From an uncultured Eubacteriales bacterium (GTDB lineage: Bacteria; Bacillota; Clostridia; Oscillospirales; Acutalibacteraceae), in contig CAKUXU010000047.1 in assembly GCA_934700635.1 (NCBI GenBank), forward strand, positions 1-6,771: a DNA stretch of 6,771 bases, read 5' to 3'. The position numbers were made by a program, and so were the translations under genes. Below the pieces are notes generated by a model. That model was not told the origin of the DNA. It saw only the letters and a program-made list of their open reading frames with translations, and did no database searches. Positions 1 to 6,430 of the stretch are shown in pieces; within the stretch, counting starts at the first letter, position 1, and each line of letters opens with the position of its first letter.

Positions 1-36
1 CATATAGGACTGTCTTTGTTTTTCTGTTATAAACAT
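1..36 (-). CDS. 5' end of an unidentified gene (partial, runs off left edge)
   Basis: An ATG at 36-34 is preceded by the strong ribosome binding site GGGAGGT (50-44) with a 7-base gap. The frame stays open to the window edge and reads MFITEKQRQSYM. This is too little to identify a family and no function is proposed. The good Shine-Dalgarno and a possible promoter upstream make a real gene start likely. It lies downstream of the GNAT gene on the same strand, about 200 bases away, so it probably has its own transcript. Confidence 0.6.
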   Translation of the reverse strand, partial: MFITEKQRQSYM

Positions 37-81
37 AAATATTACCTCCCTTATAATTTTCAAAACTGTTCCATATTTAGC

Positions 82-110
82 ATTTTAGTATATAAAATAA
101 GAAAAATCAA
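82..110 (-). promoter_or_regulatory. possible promoter of the left-edge gene
   Basis: On the minus strand TTGATT (110-105) is followed after 17 bases by TAAAAT (87-82). This would start transcription near 75 and give a leader of about 40 bases before the ATG at 36. The boxes are imperfect and the region is extremely AT-rich, so chance matches are likely. The rest of 37-237 shows no gene and no convincing terminator. Confidence 0.3.
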
Positions 111-237
111 GTATTTTTTATTTAAAATAATTATTTTATATAATTAAATCCGATAAATTTTATTTAAAACTTTAGTTTTGAAAAATATTTTGAGAGGGCG
201 ATACCAAAATTTAAAATCATATATTCGTCGGGAATGT

Positions 238-795
238 TTAAGTTCTTTTTATATCATCTTTCAAAATACTATAAATGAATACATCTGATATACCGTTTTT
301 AAATTTATAAGCTTGTCTTAAAACACCTTCAAATTTCATACCGCATTTTTGCATGACTCTTCCCGAACCAAGATTTTTTACATCATGATAAGCTTCAATT
401 CTGTTAACATTGATTTCTTCAAAGAGGAATCTAATAATTTCTTGGAGTGCTTCTGTAACAATTCCTTGATTCCACCATTTTTTACCGATACAATACCCGG
501 CTTCAATTTTTGAAATAATTTCATCTGGTTCTTTAGCACATATTGATCCTATGACTTTATTTTCATTTTTAAGTTCTATTGCCCAATCAAAGGTTTTGTT
601 GTCTTTGTATCTTTCAATTAGATCTTGCAAATAATTTTTAGTAGCATCAATACTATTATGTGTTTCCCATGTTAGGTATTTCGTTACATCATCGCTGGAT
701 GCATAATTTTCAAATACGTCTTTTGCATCTTCAATTTTGAATTTTCTCAAAATTAAACGATTTGTTTCAAGTTTTATTGTACCTTTGTAATTCAT
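238..795 (-). CDS. GNAT-family N-acetyltransferase, RimJ/RimL type
   Basis: This 185-aa protein has the full layout of the RimJ/RimL-like GNAT group, which transfers an acetyl group from acetyl-CoA to an amine, either a protein N-terminus or a small molecule, in the cytoplasm. The N-terminus has the typical ETNRLILRKF strand (residues 10-19). The acetyl-CoA loop is WWNQGIVTEAL (107-117), a variant of the usual RGxGxxxEAL. NLGSGRVMQKCGM (141-153) is the conserved motif B helix (N-x-x-S-x-R-V-M-x-K-x-G-M). The length is normal for the family. The start is placed at the third in-frame ATG: AAGGTG lies 6 bases upstream of it, whereas the first ATG (816) has no Shine-Dalgarno and sits almost at the predicted transcript start. 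The gene is divergent from padR. The substrate cannot be told from sequence; antibiotic or ribosomal-protein acetylation are both possible. Confidence 0.9.
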   Translation of the reverse strand: MNYKGTIKLETNRLILRKFKIEDAKDVFENYASSDDVTKYLTWETHNSIDATKNYLQDLIERYKDNKTFDWAIELKNENKVIGSICAKEPDEIISKIEAGYCIGKKWWNQGIVTEALQEIIRFLFEEINVNRIEAYHDVKNLGSGRVMQKCGMKFEGVLRQAYKFKNGISDVFIYSILKDDIKRT

Positions 796-801
796 TTTCA
801 T

Positions 802-807
802 CACCTT
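802..807 (-). promoter_or_regulatory. ribosome binding site that fixes the GNAT start
   Basis: AAGGTG on the minus strand lies 6 bases before the ATG at 795-793. The two earlier in-frame ATGs (816 and 801) lack a suitably spaced Shine-Dalgarno, and the site overlaps the longer reading frame. This favours the 185-residue form. Confidence 0.6.
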
Positions 808-825
808 AAATTTCATTTTTTTTAA

Positions 826-854
826 ATTATAATGTCTTAAAAAAATAATAAAAT
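826..854 (-). promoter_or_regulatory. possible promoter of the GNAT gene
   Basis: A perfect TATAAT -10 box lies at 831-826 on the minus strand. The -35 position 17 bases upstream (854-849, ATTTTA) is poor. Transcription would start near 819, only a few bases before the first ATG. That supports the downstream start codon at 795. Confidence 0.4.
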
Positions 855-859
855 GCTAT

Positions 860-888
860 TTGACAAATTATAATACATATTATATAAT
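860..888 (+). promoter_or_regulatory. consensus sigma-A promoter of padR
   Basis: TTGACA at 860-865 and TATAAT at 883-888 are separated by exactly 17 bases, a perfect match to the housekeeping sigma consensus. Transcription is expected near 895, giving a leader of about 17 bases that holds AAGGAGGT (898-905), 6 bases before the ATG at 912. Such a strong promoter in front of a repressor gene usually implies that it is held in check. Confidence 0.85.
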
Positions 889-890
889 AT
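877..890. promoter_or_regulatory. palindrome over the padR -10 box, candidate operator
   Basis: ATATTATATAATAT is a perfect 14-bp inverted repeat that covers the -10 box of the padR promoter. A repressor dimer bound here would block RNA polymerase, and PadR proteins commonly autoregulate. The classical PadR site (ATGT-N8-ACAT) is not seen. The all-AT composition makes chance symmetry fairly likely, so the operator role is an inference. Confidence 0.35.
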
Positions 891-911
891 AGTCGGTAAG
901 GAGGTAAATTT

Positions 912-1244
912 ATGGATATACAACTAAAAAAAGGTTTTTTGGAAGTTTGTGTACTTGCATTACTGAGAAATAATGATCTATATGGTTACAAAGTTATTAA
1001 ATATATATCAGAGTATGTAAAAATTTCTGAATCTACATTGTATCCTATATTAAAAAGGCTTGAAAGTTCGGGCTGTCTTATATCCTATACTCAAGAGCAT
1101 AACACCAGGATACGAAGATACTATAAGATTACAGATAAAGGAAAAAAACGTATATTAGATTTTTTAGAAAGTAAAGAAGAAATTATGAGAATTTATAACC
1201 TTATAGAAGGGGAGAAGGGAATAGTCGACAATATCGAGTGCTAA
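912..1244 (+). CDS. PadR-family transcriptional regulator
   Basis: This 110-aa protein is a short PadR-type winged-helix DNA-binding protein. The first helix (KKGFLEVCVLALL, 6-18) and LYGYKVI (23-29) are the signature start of the family. SESTLYPILKRLESSGCL (39-56) is the recognition helix region, and IRRYYKITDKGKK (67-79) forms the wing. The C-terminal helix (about 80-98, ending RIYNLIEG) serves for dimerisation. The length fits the small PadR class (PadR-s2). AAGGAGGT lies 6 bases before the ATG. Such regulators usually repress their own operon and often sit directly before a DUF1700/HAAS membrane-protein gene. No such partner follows; the next gene is a DUF1796-type protein 142 bases downstream. 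The effector and targets are unknown. Confidence 0.93.
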   Translation: MDIQLKKGFLEVCVLALLRNNDLYGYKVIKYISEYVKISESTLYPILKRLESSGCLISYTQEHNTRIRRYYKITDKGKKRILDFLESKEEIMRIYNLIEGEKGIVDNIEC

Positions 1245-1327
1245 GCGCTGGAGTAATAGTATCATGAAATTTAATTATACGGCAAATAAGTAAATTTTTT
1301 AATTTTATTAATATCTAGAAATTTATT

Positions 1328-1356
1328 TTGATTATAAAATTTACTATACATATTTT
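1328..1356 (+). promoter_or_regulatory. possible promoter of the DUF1796-type gene
   Basis: TTGATT (1328-1333) is followed after 17 bases by TATTTT (1351-1356). An alternative -10, TATACA, lies at 1345-1350 with no good -35. No terminator separates this gene from padR, so readthrough from the strong padR promoter is also possible. The AT-rich sequence makes the assignment weak. Confidence 0.3.
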
Positions 1357-1386
1357 AATTGCAATTTTTTAGGATGGAGATTTATA

Positions 1387-2199
1387 ATGTTTTTTAAGAA
1401 GTTAAACAAATTTTTTGCATTTTTATTGATTTTATCGATGTGCTGTAGTTTTCATCAAGAGGGAGTGAAAGCTTCCGATACTCAAAGTGATTCACAAACA
1501 AGCTGCAATACCACTACAGAAGATAAATACTCTGTGGATTGTATATTTTCAATAGGTGGTGAATGTAGACCTGCAGCTTGGATTAAAAAATGTGGTATGA
1601 GATATCAATCTTCTCCTTTAGACTGGATGATGGAATATTCTTTAGATACAGTAATAAAATTGTTTAAAACTAAGTTTGAAGATTTTTTTGAAGATATAGA
1701 AGAAATTCCCGATAAATTTTGTTGCGATTGTAAATTTGTAAGAGATAAAAAAAATAAAATAATATCAATTCATCATTTTCATAGAGATTCCCCTTTAAAT
1801 GTTGAGCATGAAAAATTTAGAAAAATGATGCTATGCAGAGCTAATAAGGCTGACAAAATCTTGAATGAATCAAATACGATTGGGTTAATTTGTAACAGAT
1901 CGGATGTTACACCATTTGAATTTATGAAGTTTGTTGAAGAATTTAGAGAAATTTATCCAAATAAAAAAATTGTGTTAATTAATATATTTAATGCAAATAT
2001 TAAAGAAATGAAAAAAAGTGTCTTATTTAAAGATGATAATTCAACTATTATTCAATTTACTTTTTTAGATAAGAAACGTGATGAAGATAAAGATAATATT
2101 CCAGCATGGATGGGCAATGCAAAAGAATGGCAAGCAGTTATGGATACTATAGAGTTAAAAGAAAATCATCATACAACAGATGAAGCAGAAGTTTCTTAA
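1387..2199 (+). CDS. exported DUF1796-type putative papain-like cysteine peptidase
   Basis: This 270-aa protein starts with an apparent Sec signal peptide: basic KKLNK (4-8), hydrophobic 9-22, and VKA (27-29) as a signal peptidase I site. The lipobox-like LSMC (16-19) has Met at -1, so lipoprotein processing is unlikely. The mature part begins with SIGGECRPAAWIKKCGMR (55-72) and SSPLDWM (75-81), the hallmark of DUF1796 (putative papain-like cysteine peptidase), with Cys60 as the presumed nucleophile. HHFH (129-132) would supply the histidine. An alpha/beta part with KKIVLINIF (193-201) follows. GGATGG-type SD bases (1372-1377) and GGAG (1376-1379) precede the ATG. From family knowledge, most such proteins are cytosolic, so a signal peptide is odd. 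The mature chain has nine cysteines, including CCDC (112-115). Peptidase activity is a family-level prediction, and the substrate is unknown. Confidence 0.75.
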   Translation: MFFKKLNKFFAFLLILSMCCSFHQEGVKASDTQSDSQTSCNTTTEDKYSVDCIFSIGGECRPAAWIKKCGMRYQSSPLDWMMEYSLDTVIKLFKTKFEDFFEDIEEIPDKFCCDCKFVRDKKNKIISIHHFHRDSPLNVEHEKFRKMMLCRANKADKILNESNTIGLICNRSDVTPFEFMKFVEEFREIYPNKKIVLINIFNANIKEMKKSVLFKDDNSTIIQFTFLDKKRDEDKDNIPAWMGNAKEWQAVMDTIELKENHHTTDEAEVS

Positions 2200-2225
2200 T
2201 TTTAAATTTTATAAATTATTATTTG

Positions 2226-2252
2226 AAAGCCTCACTTTTTATGTGAGGCTTT
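2226..2252. terminator. bidirectional rho-independent terminator
   Basis: A perfect 10-bp stem (AAAGCCTCAC at 2226-2235 pairing with GTGAGGCTTT at 2243-2252) closes a 7-base loop. On the plus strand it runs into TTTT at 2250-2253 and ends the DUF1796-type gene 26 bases after its stop. On the minus strand it begins 8 bases after the sortase stop, although the T-tract there is weaker. Confidence 0.85.
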
Positions 2253-2260
2253 TATAAGTT

Positions 2261-3001
2261 TTACTTTAATTTTTTAGCATGTAGTACAACTCTGTAACTG
2301 TCATTGTCTGCGCAAGTAGAAAGTGTTAAAATGTTGTCTGTTTCAGAGATTTTGGTTTCAAAATTTTTTATACTTCTTTTTTTAAGTGTTTCAAGAAATT
2401 TTTCAAATTCATTGTTATTTTTAAAATCGGTTTTTATGTAATAGCTTTCTTTCTCTATTTTATAAACCGAAAATACTTTATAAATGCAGTTTTCATTTTT
2501 TTGAATAAAAATTATTTCCTCATTTTCTGGGTTATTATACCATTCGGGATTTAAAATATTTTTTAAAGTTCCAAACATTGATTTATCTTTTCTGTTGTGA
2601 CCATAAATTACAATATTTTTATCAGTACCGTCAAATTTATTTTTATAATCCGCAAAGATCCATCCGGCTGAATTATTTGTTTTATCGAAACTGTGATTTA
2701 AATAAAATTCATTGTTTTCAGATTTTACAACAGGATATTCAATATTTGTTCCATTTACTTTGATCCATGCTACGGTATCGCTATTTTGGCTTTTTAGTAA
2801 ATTGAAGTTTACAGTATATTTATTTTCATTACTATTTTCATTTTTAGTTACTGCAGCATTATTCATATTTTTTGCAATGCTGGTATTTTGAACATTTTCT
2901 TTATGCCAGTCATAAATTTTGGATCCAGAGTAAATTAAAGTCGCAAATAATATTAGGTATATCATAGCTTTAAAAACTATAACTTTATTTCCTTTTTTCA
3001 T
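2261..3001 (-). CDS. srtB: class B sortase
   Basis: This 246-aa membrane-anchored transpeptidase cuts sorting signals of exported proteins between Thr and Gly and joins them to the cell wall. A short basic N-terminus and one membrane helix (about 8-27) are followed by a linker of about 35 residues and the sortase barrel. The opening strand VAWIKVNGTNIEYPVV (77-92), YLNHSF (100-105) and AGWIFADY (112-119) are typical of class B. The catalytic residues are His135 in YGHN, Cys230 in TLSTC, and Arg237 in YRVVLHA. The length matches SrtB, and the helix inserted before the Cys strand (about 196-211) fits class B. AAAGGA (3018-3013) lies 10 bases before the ATG, a long gap. It is the last gene of the minus-strand module whose two upstream genes encode probable substrates. 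Confidence 0.93.
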   Translation of the reverse strand: MKKGNKVIVFKAMIYLILFATLIYSGSKIYDWHKENVQNTSIAKNMNNAAVTKNENSNENKYTVNFNLLKSQNSDTVAWIKVNGTNIEYPVVKSENNEFYLNHSFDKTNNSAGWIFADYKNKFDGTDKNIVIYGHNRKDKSMFGTLKNILNPEWYNNPENEEIIFIQKNENCIYKVFSVYKIEKESYYIKTDFKNNNEFEKFLETLKKRSIKNFETKISETDNILTLSTCADNDSYRVVLHAKKLK

Positions 3002-3024
3002 TAAAGTTCTTTCCTTTCAAATAC

Positions 3025-3052
3025 AAAGACTAGCTTTTGATTGCTAGTCTTT
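3025..3052 (-). terminator. hairpin between surface genes and sortase, likely partial terminator
   Basis: A perfect 10-bp stem (AAAGACTAGC pairing with GCTAGTCTTT) with an 8-base loop lies 20 bases after the stop of the 534-aa gene and 23 bases before the sortase start. On the minus strand the sequence after the stem is TTTGTATTTG, an interrupted T-tract. Termination is therefore probably incomplete, and some transcripts would read through into the sortase. No clear promoter lies between the hairpin and the sortase. Confidence 0.65.
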
Positions 3053-3072
3053 ACATTTTAAAAAGTTTTATT

Positions 3073-4677
3073 TTATTTTTTTCTGTTTAAGAAAGGGAAT
3101 GTAGCCATACCAATTGAAGCAAATGCGAAAAGTGCTATAGCGCAAGCTATACCGTCGCCTGTTACTGGATTTTCATAAAAGTTTTCTAAAAGATTATCCT
3201 TGTTTTCTGTTTTTGTTCCTGATTTTGGTTCGGATTCTTCTCTAGAGCCGTTTTCTTCAATGTTTGTTGCAACTATTCCATATTGGCTCAAGTGTGAAGT
3301 TTCAAATATTATATTTCCATTTTCTACAGTTGCGGGTAAAGTTTCTTTTATTTCTCCGTTTTCAATATAAACGATTTGGTATTTGTTATAACCCTTTAAT
3401 TCTTCCGGTAATGCAAGTTTGATTTTCATTTTTTCTCCATTTACTTCGACTATTTCTGTGCCGTTAAGTAAATTAATATCTGCTATGAATTTTACGTCTT
3501 TATCGGATAATTCTTTTGGAACTTCTACTTTTTTAATTTCGAGCTGATAATTTTCTGCTTCTAAATTACTAAATTCAACACTACCTTTTACTTCACTGTT
3601 TTCATTGCTTGAAATTTCTTTTGCAGGTCCTTCTTCAACTGGAGTTCCTTCCCAATTTGCATAAAGTGTAAGGTTTCTGTACACATTTCCGTCTTCGGTT
3701 AAAGAATCTTTATCGAATTCATTTTGTTCAGTACTCCAATTTTTCCAATACATATATTTGTAGTCCTGTCCGGAACCATCTTTTTTAGAATTCCAGCCTT
3801 TAAATGTACAGCCTTTTCTTTCGGGAATATAGTGGAATATCGGCATTGAAGTACCTGAATCTTTTCCACCGAAATAATCGTATTGATTGGAGCTTTTACC
3901 ATCAATAGTTCCGCCGTTAGCGTCTAATGTAAGTACGTATGAAGAAGGTCTTTGATCTTCCGGTAAATTTGTGTTATTCAGTCTACCTTTTTCATCTACA
4001 CCGTAAAAAGTATTCTTTTTATAAAGTGCGAGTACGTTTAATCTGTTATCTTTAGAAAAGTAGCTTTTGTCGATTGAAGTTACAATTTCACCATTACATC
4101 CCCAACCGCAAAATGTAAAGCCTTCTCTTTCAGCTTTGTACTTTGACAAGTCAACTGTTTTGAATTCATCCATCTTACCTGATAACATAATGATGCCTTC
4201 TCCATTAACTTTACCGGCAAACGGGTCTATTTGTAAATAGTAGTTGTCTGTCTCGCTCAATTCTTTACCGTTAAATATAGCATATACGGTTTTCCCTTTA
4301 TTATAGTTTATATCTGCATAGTATCCTTCTGAACTAAAATCATCTTTTTTTAGTGATGTTTCCTCTGGTGCAGGAGTTGATTCAGAACTTGAAAGAGCCC
4401 ATCCCGAAAACTCATTTTTTCCATTGTAAGCCTTTGTTCCTTCTGTTAAATCGTAAAGCTTTACGGATTCTTCGCCTTCATCGAAATCAAATTTTACAAT
4501 TTTACCCGATGAACCGTCTATGTTTCCTTCATCTAAATCAGACATCTTGAGATCCATTATTAAAGCATATTCTCCATTATCTGAAGGTGTAAAAGCGTGT
4601 GCCTCATTATTTGCAAACATAAGTGGTAAAGCAAGTCCTGTTGCAGTAAGTGCTGATAAAAATAAATTTTTTCTCAT
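3073..4677 (-). CDS. cell-wall-anchored surface protein with InlB-type repeats (NPVTG signal)
   Basis: This 534-aa exported protein has a signal peptide (1-28, cleaved after AHA). Three divergent InlB-type B-repeats (Listeria-Bacteroides repeat) follow: a degenerate one at about 36-136 (FSGWA...VYAIF), one at about 145-221 (GFTFCGWG...LALYK), and a clear one at about 247-343 (LTLDANGGTIDG...CTFKGWN...LTLYANWEG). A stalk domain at about 352-472 ends ETSHLSQYGIVATN. A charged linker leads to the sorting signal NPVTGD (503-508), a hydrophobic segment and the NRKK tail. Such repeats are usually structural or adhesive; no enzyme motif is visible, so adhesion is only an inference. The start follows AAGGAGG, which overlaps the stop of the preceding gene, so the two are cotranscribed and probably translationally coupled. 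The NPxTG signal departs from LPxTG. Confidence 0.85.
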   Translation of the reverse strand: MRKNLFLSALTATGLALPLMFANNEAHAFTPSDNGEYALIMDLKMSDLDEGNIDGSSGKIVKFDFDEGEESVKLYDLTEGTKAYNGKNEFSGWALSSSESTPAPEETSLKKDDFSSEGYYADINYNKGKTVYAIFNGKELSETDNYYLQIDPFAGKVNGEGIIMLSGKMDEFKTVDLSKYKAEREGFTFCGWGCNGEIVTSIDKSYFSKDNRLNVLALYKKNTFYGVDEKGRLNNTNLPEDQRPSSYVLTLDANGGTIDGKSSNQYDYFGGKDSGTSMPIFHYIPERKGCTFKGWNSKKDGSGQDYKYMYWKNWSTEQNEFDKDSLTEDGNVYRNLTLYANWEGTPVEEGPAKEISSNENSEVKGSVEFSNLEAENYQLEIKKVEVPKELSDKDVKFIADINLLNGTEIVEVNGEKMKIKLALPEELKGYNKYQIVYIENGEIKETLPATVENGNIIFETSHLSQYGIVATNIEENGSREESEPKSGTKTENKDNLLENFYENPVTGDGIACAIALFAFASIGMATFPFLNRKK

Positions 4678-4680
4678 TTA

Positions 4681-4692
4681 ACTTCCTCCTTA
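4681..4692 (-). promoter_or_regulatory. ribosome binding site overlapping the upstream stop codon
   Basis: On the minus strand TAAGGAGGAAGT contains both the stop codon of the 572-aa gene (TAA, 4692-4690) and the AAGGAGG site for the 534-aa gene, whose ATG is at 4677-4675. Ribosomes finishing the first protein are placed on the start site of the second. This indicates coupled translation. Confidence 0.8.
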
Positions 4693-6408
4693 TTTTGTTG
4701 CTTTTCTTTTACTAAATATCACAAAAATGATTGCCGCTGCTACTGCTAAAGCAAAAATTATAATGTACTTAACGATATTGTCTCCGGTTTGAGGCATGAT
4801 TGCGTCAAATTCATTATTTGATTTACCTTTGGCGACTTTATTAATTGAGTTTTTACTTGCTACTGCATAATTGGAAAAGCTTGATGTTTTGAATGTAATT
4901 GTATTTGTTGAAGTATCGTAAGTAGCGGGAATTATTTCATAAGTTCCATCATGTTTTTCATGAACTATTATGACTTCATTTCCTTTTACTCCTTCTTCAA
5001 GCTTTAAGGTTACTGTTGCTTGGCTTTTTAAGTTTGTTAACTCTTTTGACCAAACATTATCAGCTGTTCCTTTGTAAAGTACTTGATCCAAGTGAATATT
5101 TAAATATGATGAAATTTCATATTCATTAGCTTTTTCTTTGAAATCGGACATTTGTTTCTCCGACAAAGTAACATCATTTACCGAAAGAATCACGGACCCA
5201 GTATCTATTTCTGAGCCATCGAGAATTATACTTCCTTCTTTTACTTTCTTTGATTCGGTTTTTACCTTGTCGTCCACTTTTTCAAATATTCCGCTTAAAT
5301 GAACATTTGTGTCAGGCATAATATATTCAAAAGTAGATTCTTCTTCTCCTGCAACTAACGTTTCATCGTTTATTTTAATTGAAGTTAATTGGTAACCGTA
5401 ATTTGGTTTTAACTTCAAAATTACTTTTGAACCCGGTAAAATACTTGCCCAGCCATTATTGTTTTTAGTATCTTGTTTTACATCACTAAGTCCTATGGAA
5501 TTTCCACTGGGATCTTTAACATCAAGTATTTCTATGGTACCGTTTTTTAAAAGTTCATCTTCTTTGAGATCTGGATTATTTGTTTTGTCAGAATCCCAAA
5601 TAATTGTTCTAGGTACACCGGAGTTGTTAGTTGCTTTTTTTACATCTATAACATATTCATTTGCAGGTTTAACAGTAAACTCGAGATAATCTTTTGTGCT
5701 TTCAGGTATATTAATTTTATTTCCATTTACAGTTATACTTCCGATGTTACCCTCTCCGTATGCAAGTTGGATTCTAATTAAATTATTTATTTCTCCACTT
5801 GCATATCCTTTTCCTATACCTTCTACTTTAGGGGATTCACTCCCGATTCTTTCTGAATTTAAATATACTTCCATTCCATAGCCGTCATATGTTGCTTTGA
5901 TTGAAATATTATCAGGATAATTTGAACTTGGTGGGGAAGATTCCCTTTCAAGACGTATATTTAAGTTTCCGATGAATTCAGATGTATCCAATTTTAAATA
6001 GGGATTCGAAGTTATATCAAACGATGTTTCATTGATATAAAGCTTGTTAAAATACGAACTTCCAACAGCTCCCAAAATTTCATCAGGGTTTTCAAATGAA
6101 GTATTAGGCGATACTTTTAAGTAATAATTTTTTTCATTCAGATCTATTTTCATATTATTTTCTGAAATATTAATATTACTATAGGTTTCGTTTGGATCAT
6201 CATTTTTTTCTAAAAGCTCAATTTTTGAGCTATTACTTTCGCTGTCACCTTCATAAAGAACTTTACCGTCTTGTACAGTACCACCTACAAAATTTAATGT
6301 TACTACGTTTTTATCATTTGCGTATACACTTGTTTTCAAGGCAGGTAACATTAGATTTAGTAGTAAACATAATGTGCCTAAAAAAGTTAAAATTTTTTTC
6401 TTTTTCAT
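4690..6408 (-). CDS. cell-wall-anchored surface protein (MPQTG signal)
   Basis: This 572-aa exported protein is the first gene of the surface module. Its signal peptide spans 1-30 (KKKK, hydrophobic core, cleavage after VYA). The long N-terminal region (31-310) is beta-rich and contains an InlB-like start, LNFVGGTV (38-45), and an ITVNGNKINIPES strand pair (225-237); no catalytic motif is seen. A divergent InlB-type repeat follows at about 318-376 (NGWASILPGSKV...YGYQLTSIKIND...YIMPDTNVHLSGIF). A stalk domain at about 390-518 includes ISSYLNIHLDQVLYKG and FKTSSFSNYAVASK. The sorting signal MPQTGD (538-543), a membrane segment (about 547-565) and SKRKATK end the protein. This architecture resembles wall-anchored proteins of Clostridia. 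AAAGGAGGT lies 3 bases before a TTCA spacer and the ATG. The ligand is unknown; Met replaces the usual Leu in LPxTG. Confidence 0.85.
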   Translation of the reverse strand: MKKKKILTFLGTLCLLLNLMLPALKTSVYANDKNVVTLNFVGGTVQDGKVLYEGDSESNSSKIELLEKNDDPNETYSNINISENNMKIDLNEKNYYLKVSPNTSFENPDEILGAVGSSYFNKLYINETSFDITSNPYLKLDTSEFIGNLNIRLERESSPPSSNYPDNISIKATYDGYGMEVYLNSERIGSESPKVEGIGKGYASGEINNLIRIQLAYGEGNIGSITVNGNKINIPESTKDYLEFTVKPANEYVIDVKKATNNSGVPRTIIWDSDKTNNPDLKEDELLKNGTIEILDVKDPSGNSIGLSDVKQDTKNNNGWASILPGSKVILKLKPNYGYQLTSIKINDETLVAGEEESTFEYIMPDTNVHLSGIFEKVDDKVKTESKKVKEGSIILDGSEIDTGSVILSVNDVTLSEKQMSDFKEKANEYEISSYLNIHLDQVLYKGTADNVWSKELTNLKSQATVTLKLEEGVKGNEVIIVHEKHDGTYEIIPATYDTSTNTITFKTSSFSNYAVASKNSINKVAKGKSNNEFDAIMPQTGDNIVKYIIIFALAVAAAIIFVIFSKRKATK

Positions 6409-6430
6409 TGAACTACCTCCTTTCTAACTT

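Noticed and set aside
165..178. AAAACTTTAGTTTT palindrome as a GNAT terminator
   Set aside because: All-AT arms of six bases give little stability, and it lies 60 bases from the stop codon.
1432..1446. Lipobox (LSMC) in the DUF1796-type protein
   Set aside because: The residue before Cys is Met rather than Gly, Ala or Ser, and a good signal peptidase I site (VKA) follows.
2578..2763. 61-aa plus-strand ORF inside the sortase gene
   Set aside because: It is antisense to a clearly conserved class B sortase, rich in Tyr/Phe/Gln from the AT-rich complement, and has no ribosome binding site.
3699..3905. 68-aa minus-strand ORF in another frame of the 534-aa surface gene
   Set aside because: It overlaps the best InlB-type repeat in the real frame and has no domain or start signal of its own.
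4353..4550. 65-aa plus-strand ORF antisense to the 534-aa surface gene
   Set aside because: A shadow of the coding strand with no recognisable start signal or family.
5459..5881. Two plus-strand ORFs antisense to the 572-aa surface gene
   Set aside because: Low-complexity Ser/Pro/Leu/Ile-rich translations that mirror the real coding strand, without ribosome binding sites.
2261..6408. Sortase-assembled pilus operon
   Set aside because: The sortase has class B rather than class C features, and no pilin motif or isopeptide-type pilin domain was seen in the two substrates.
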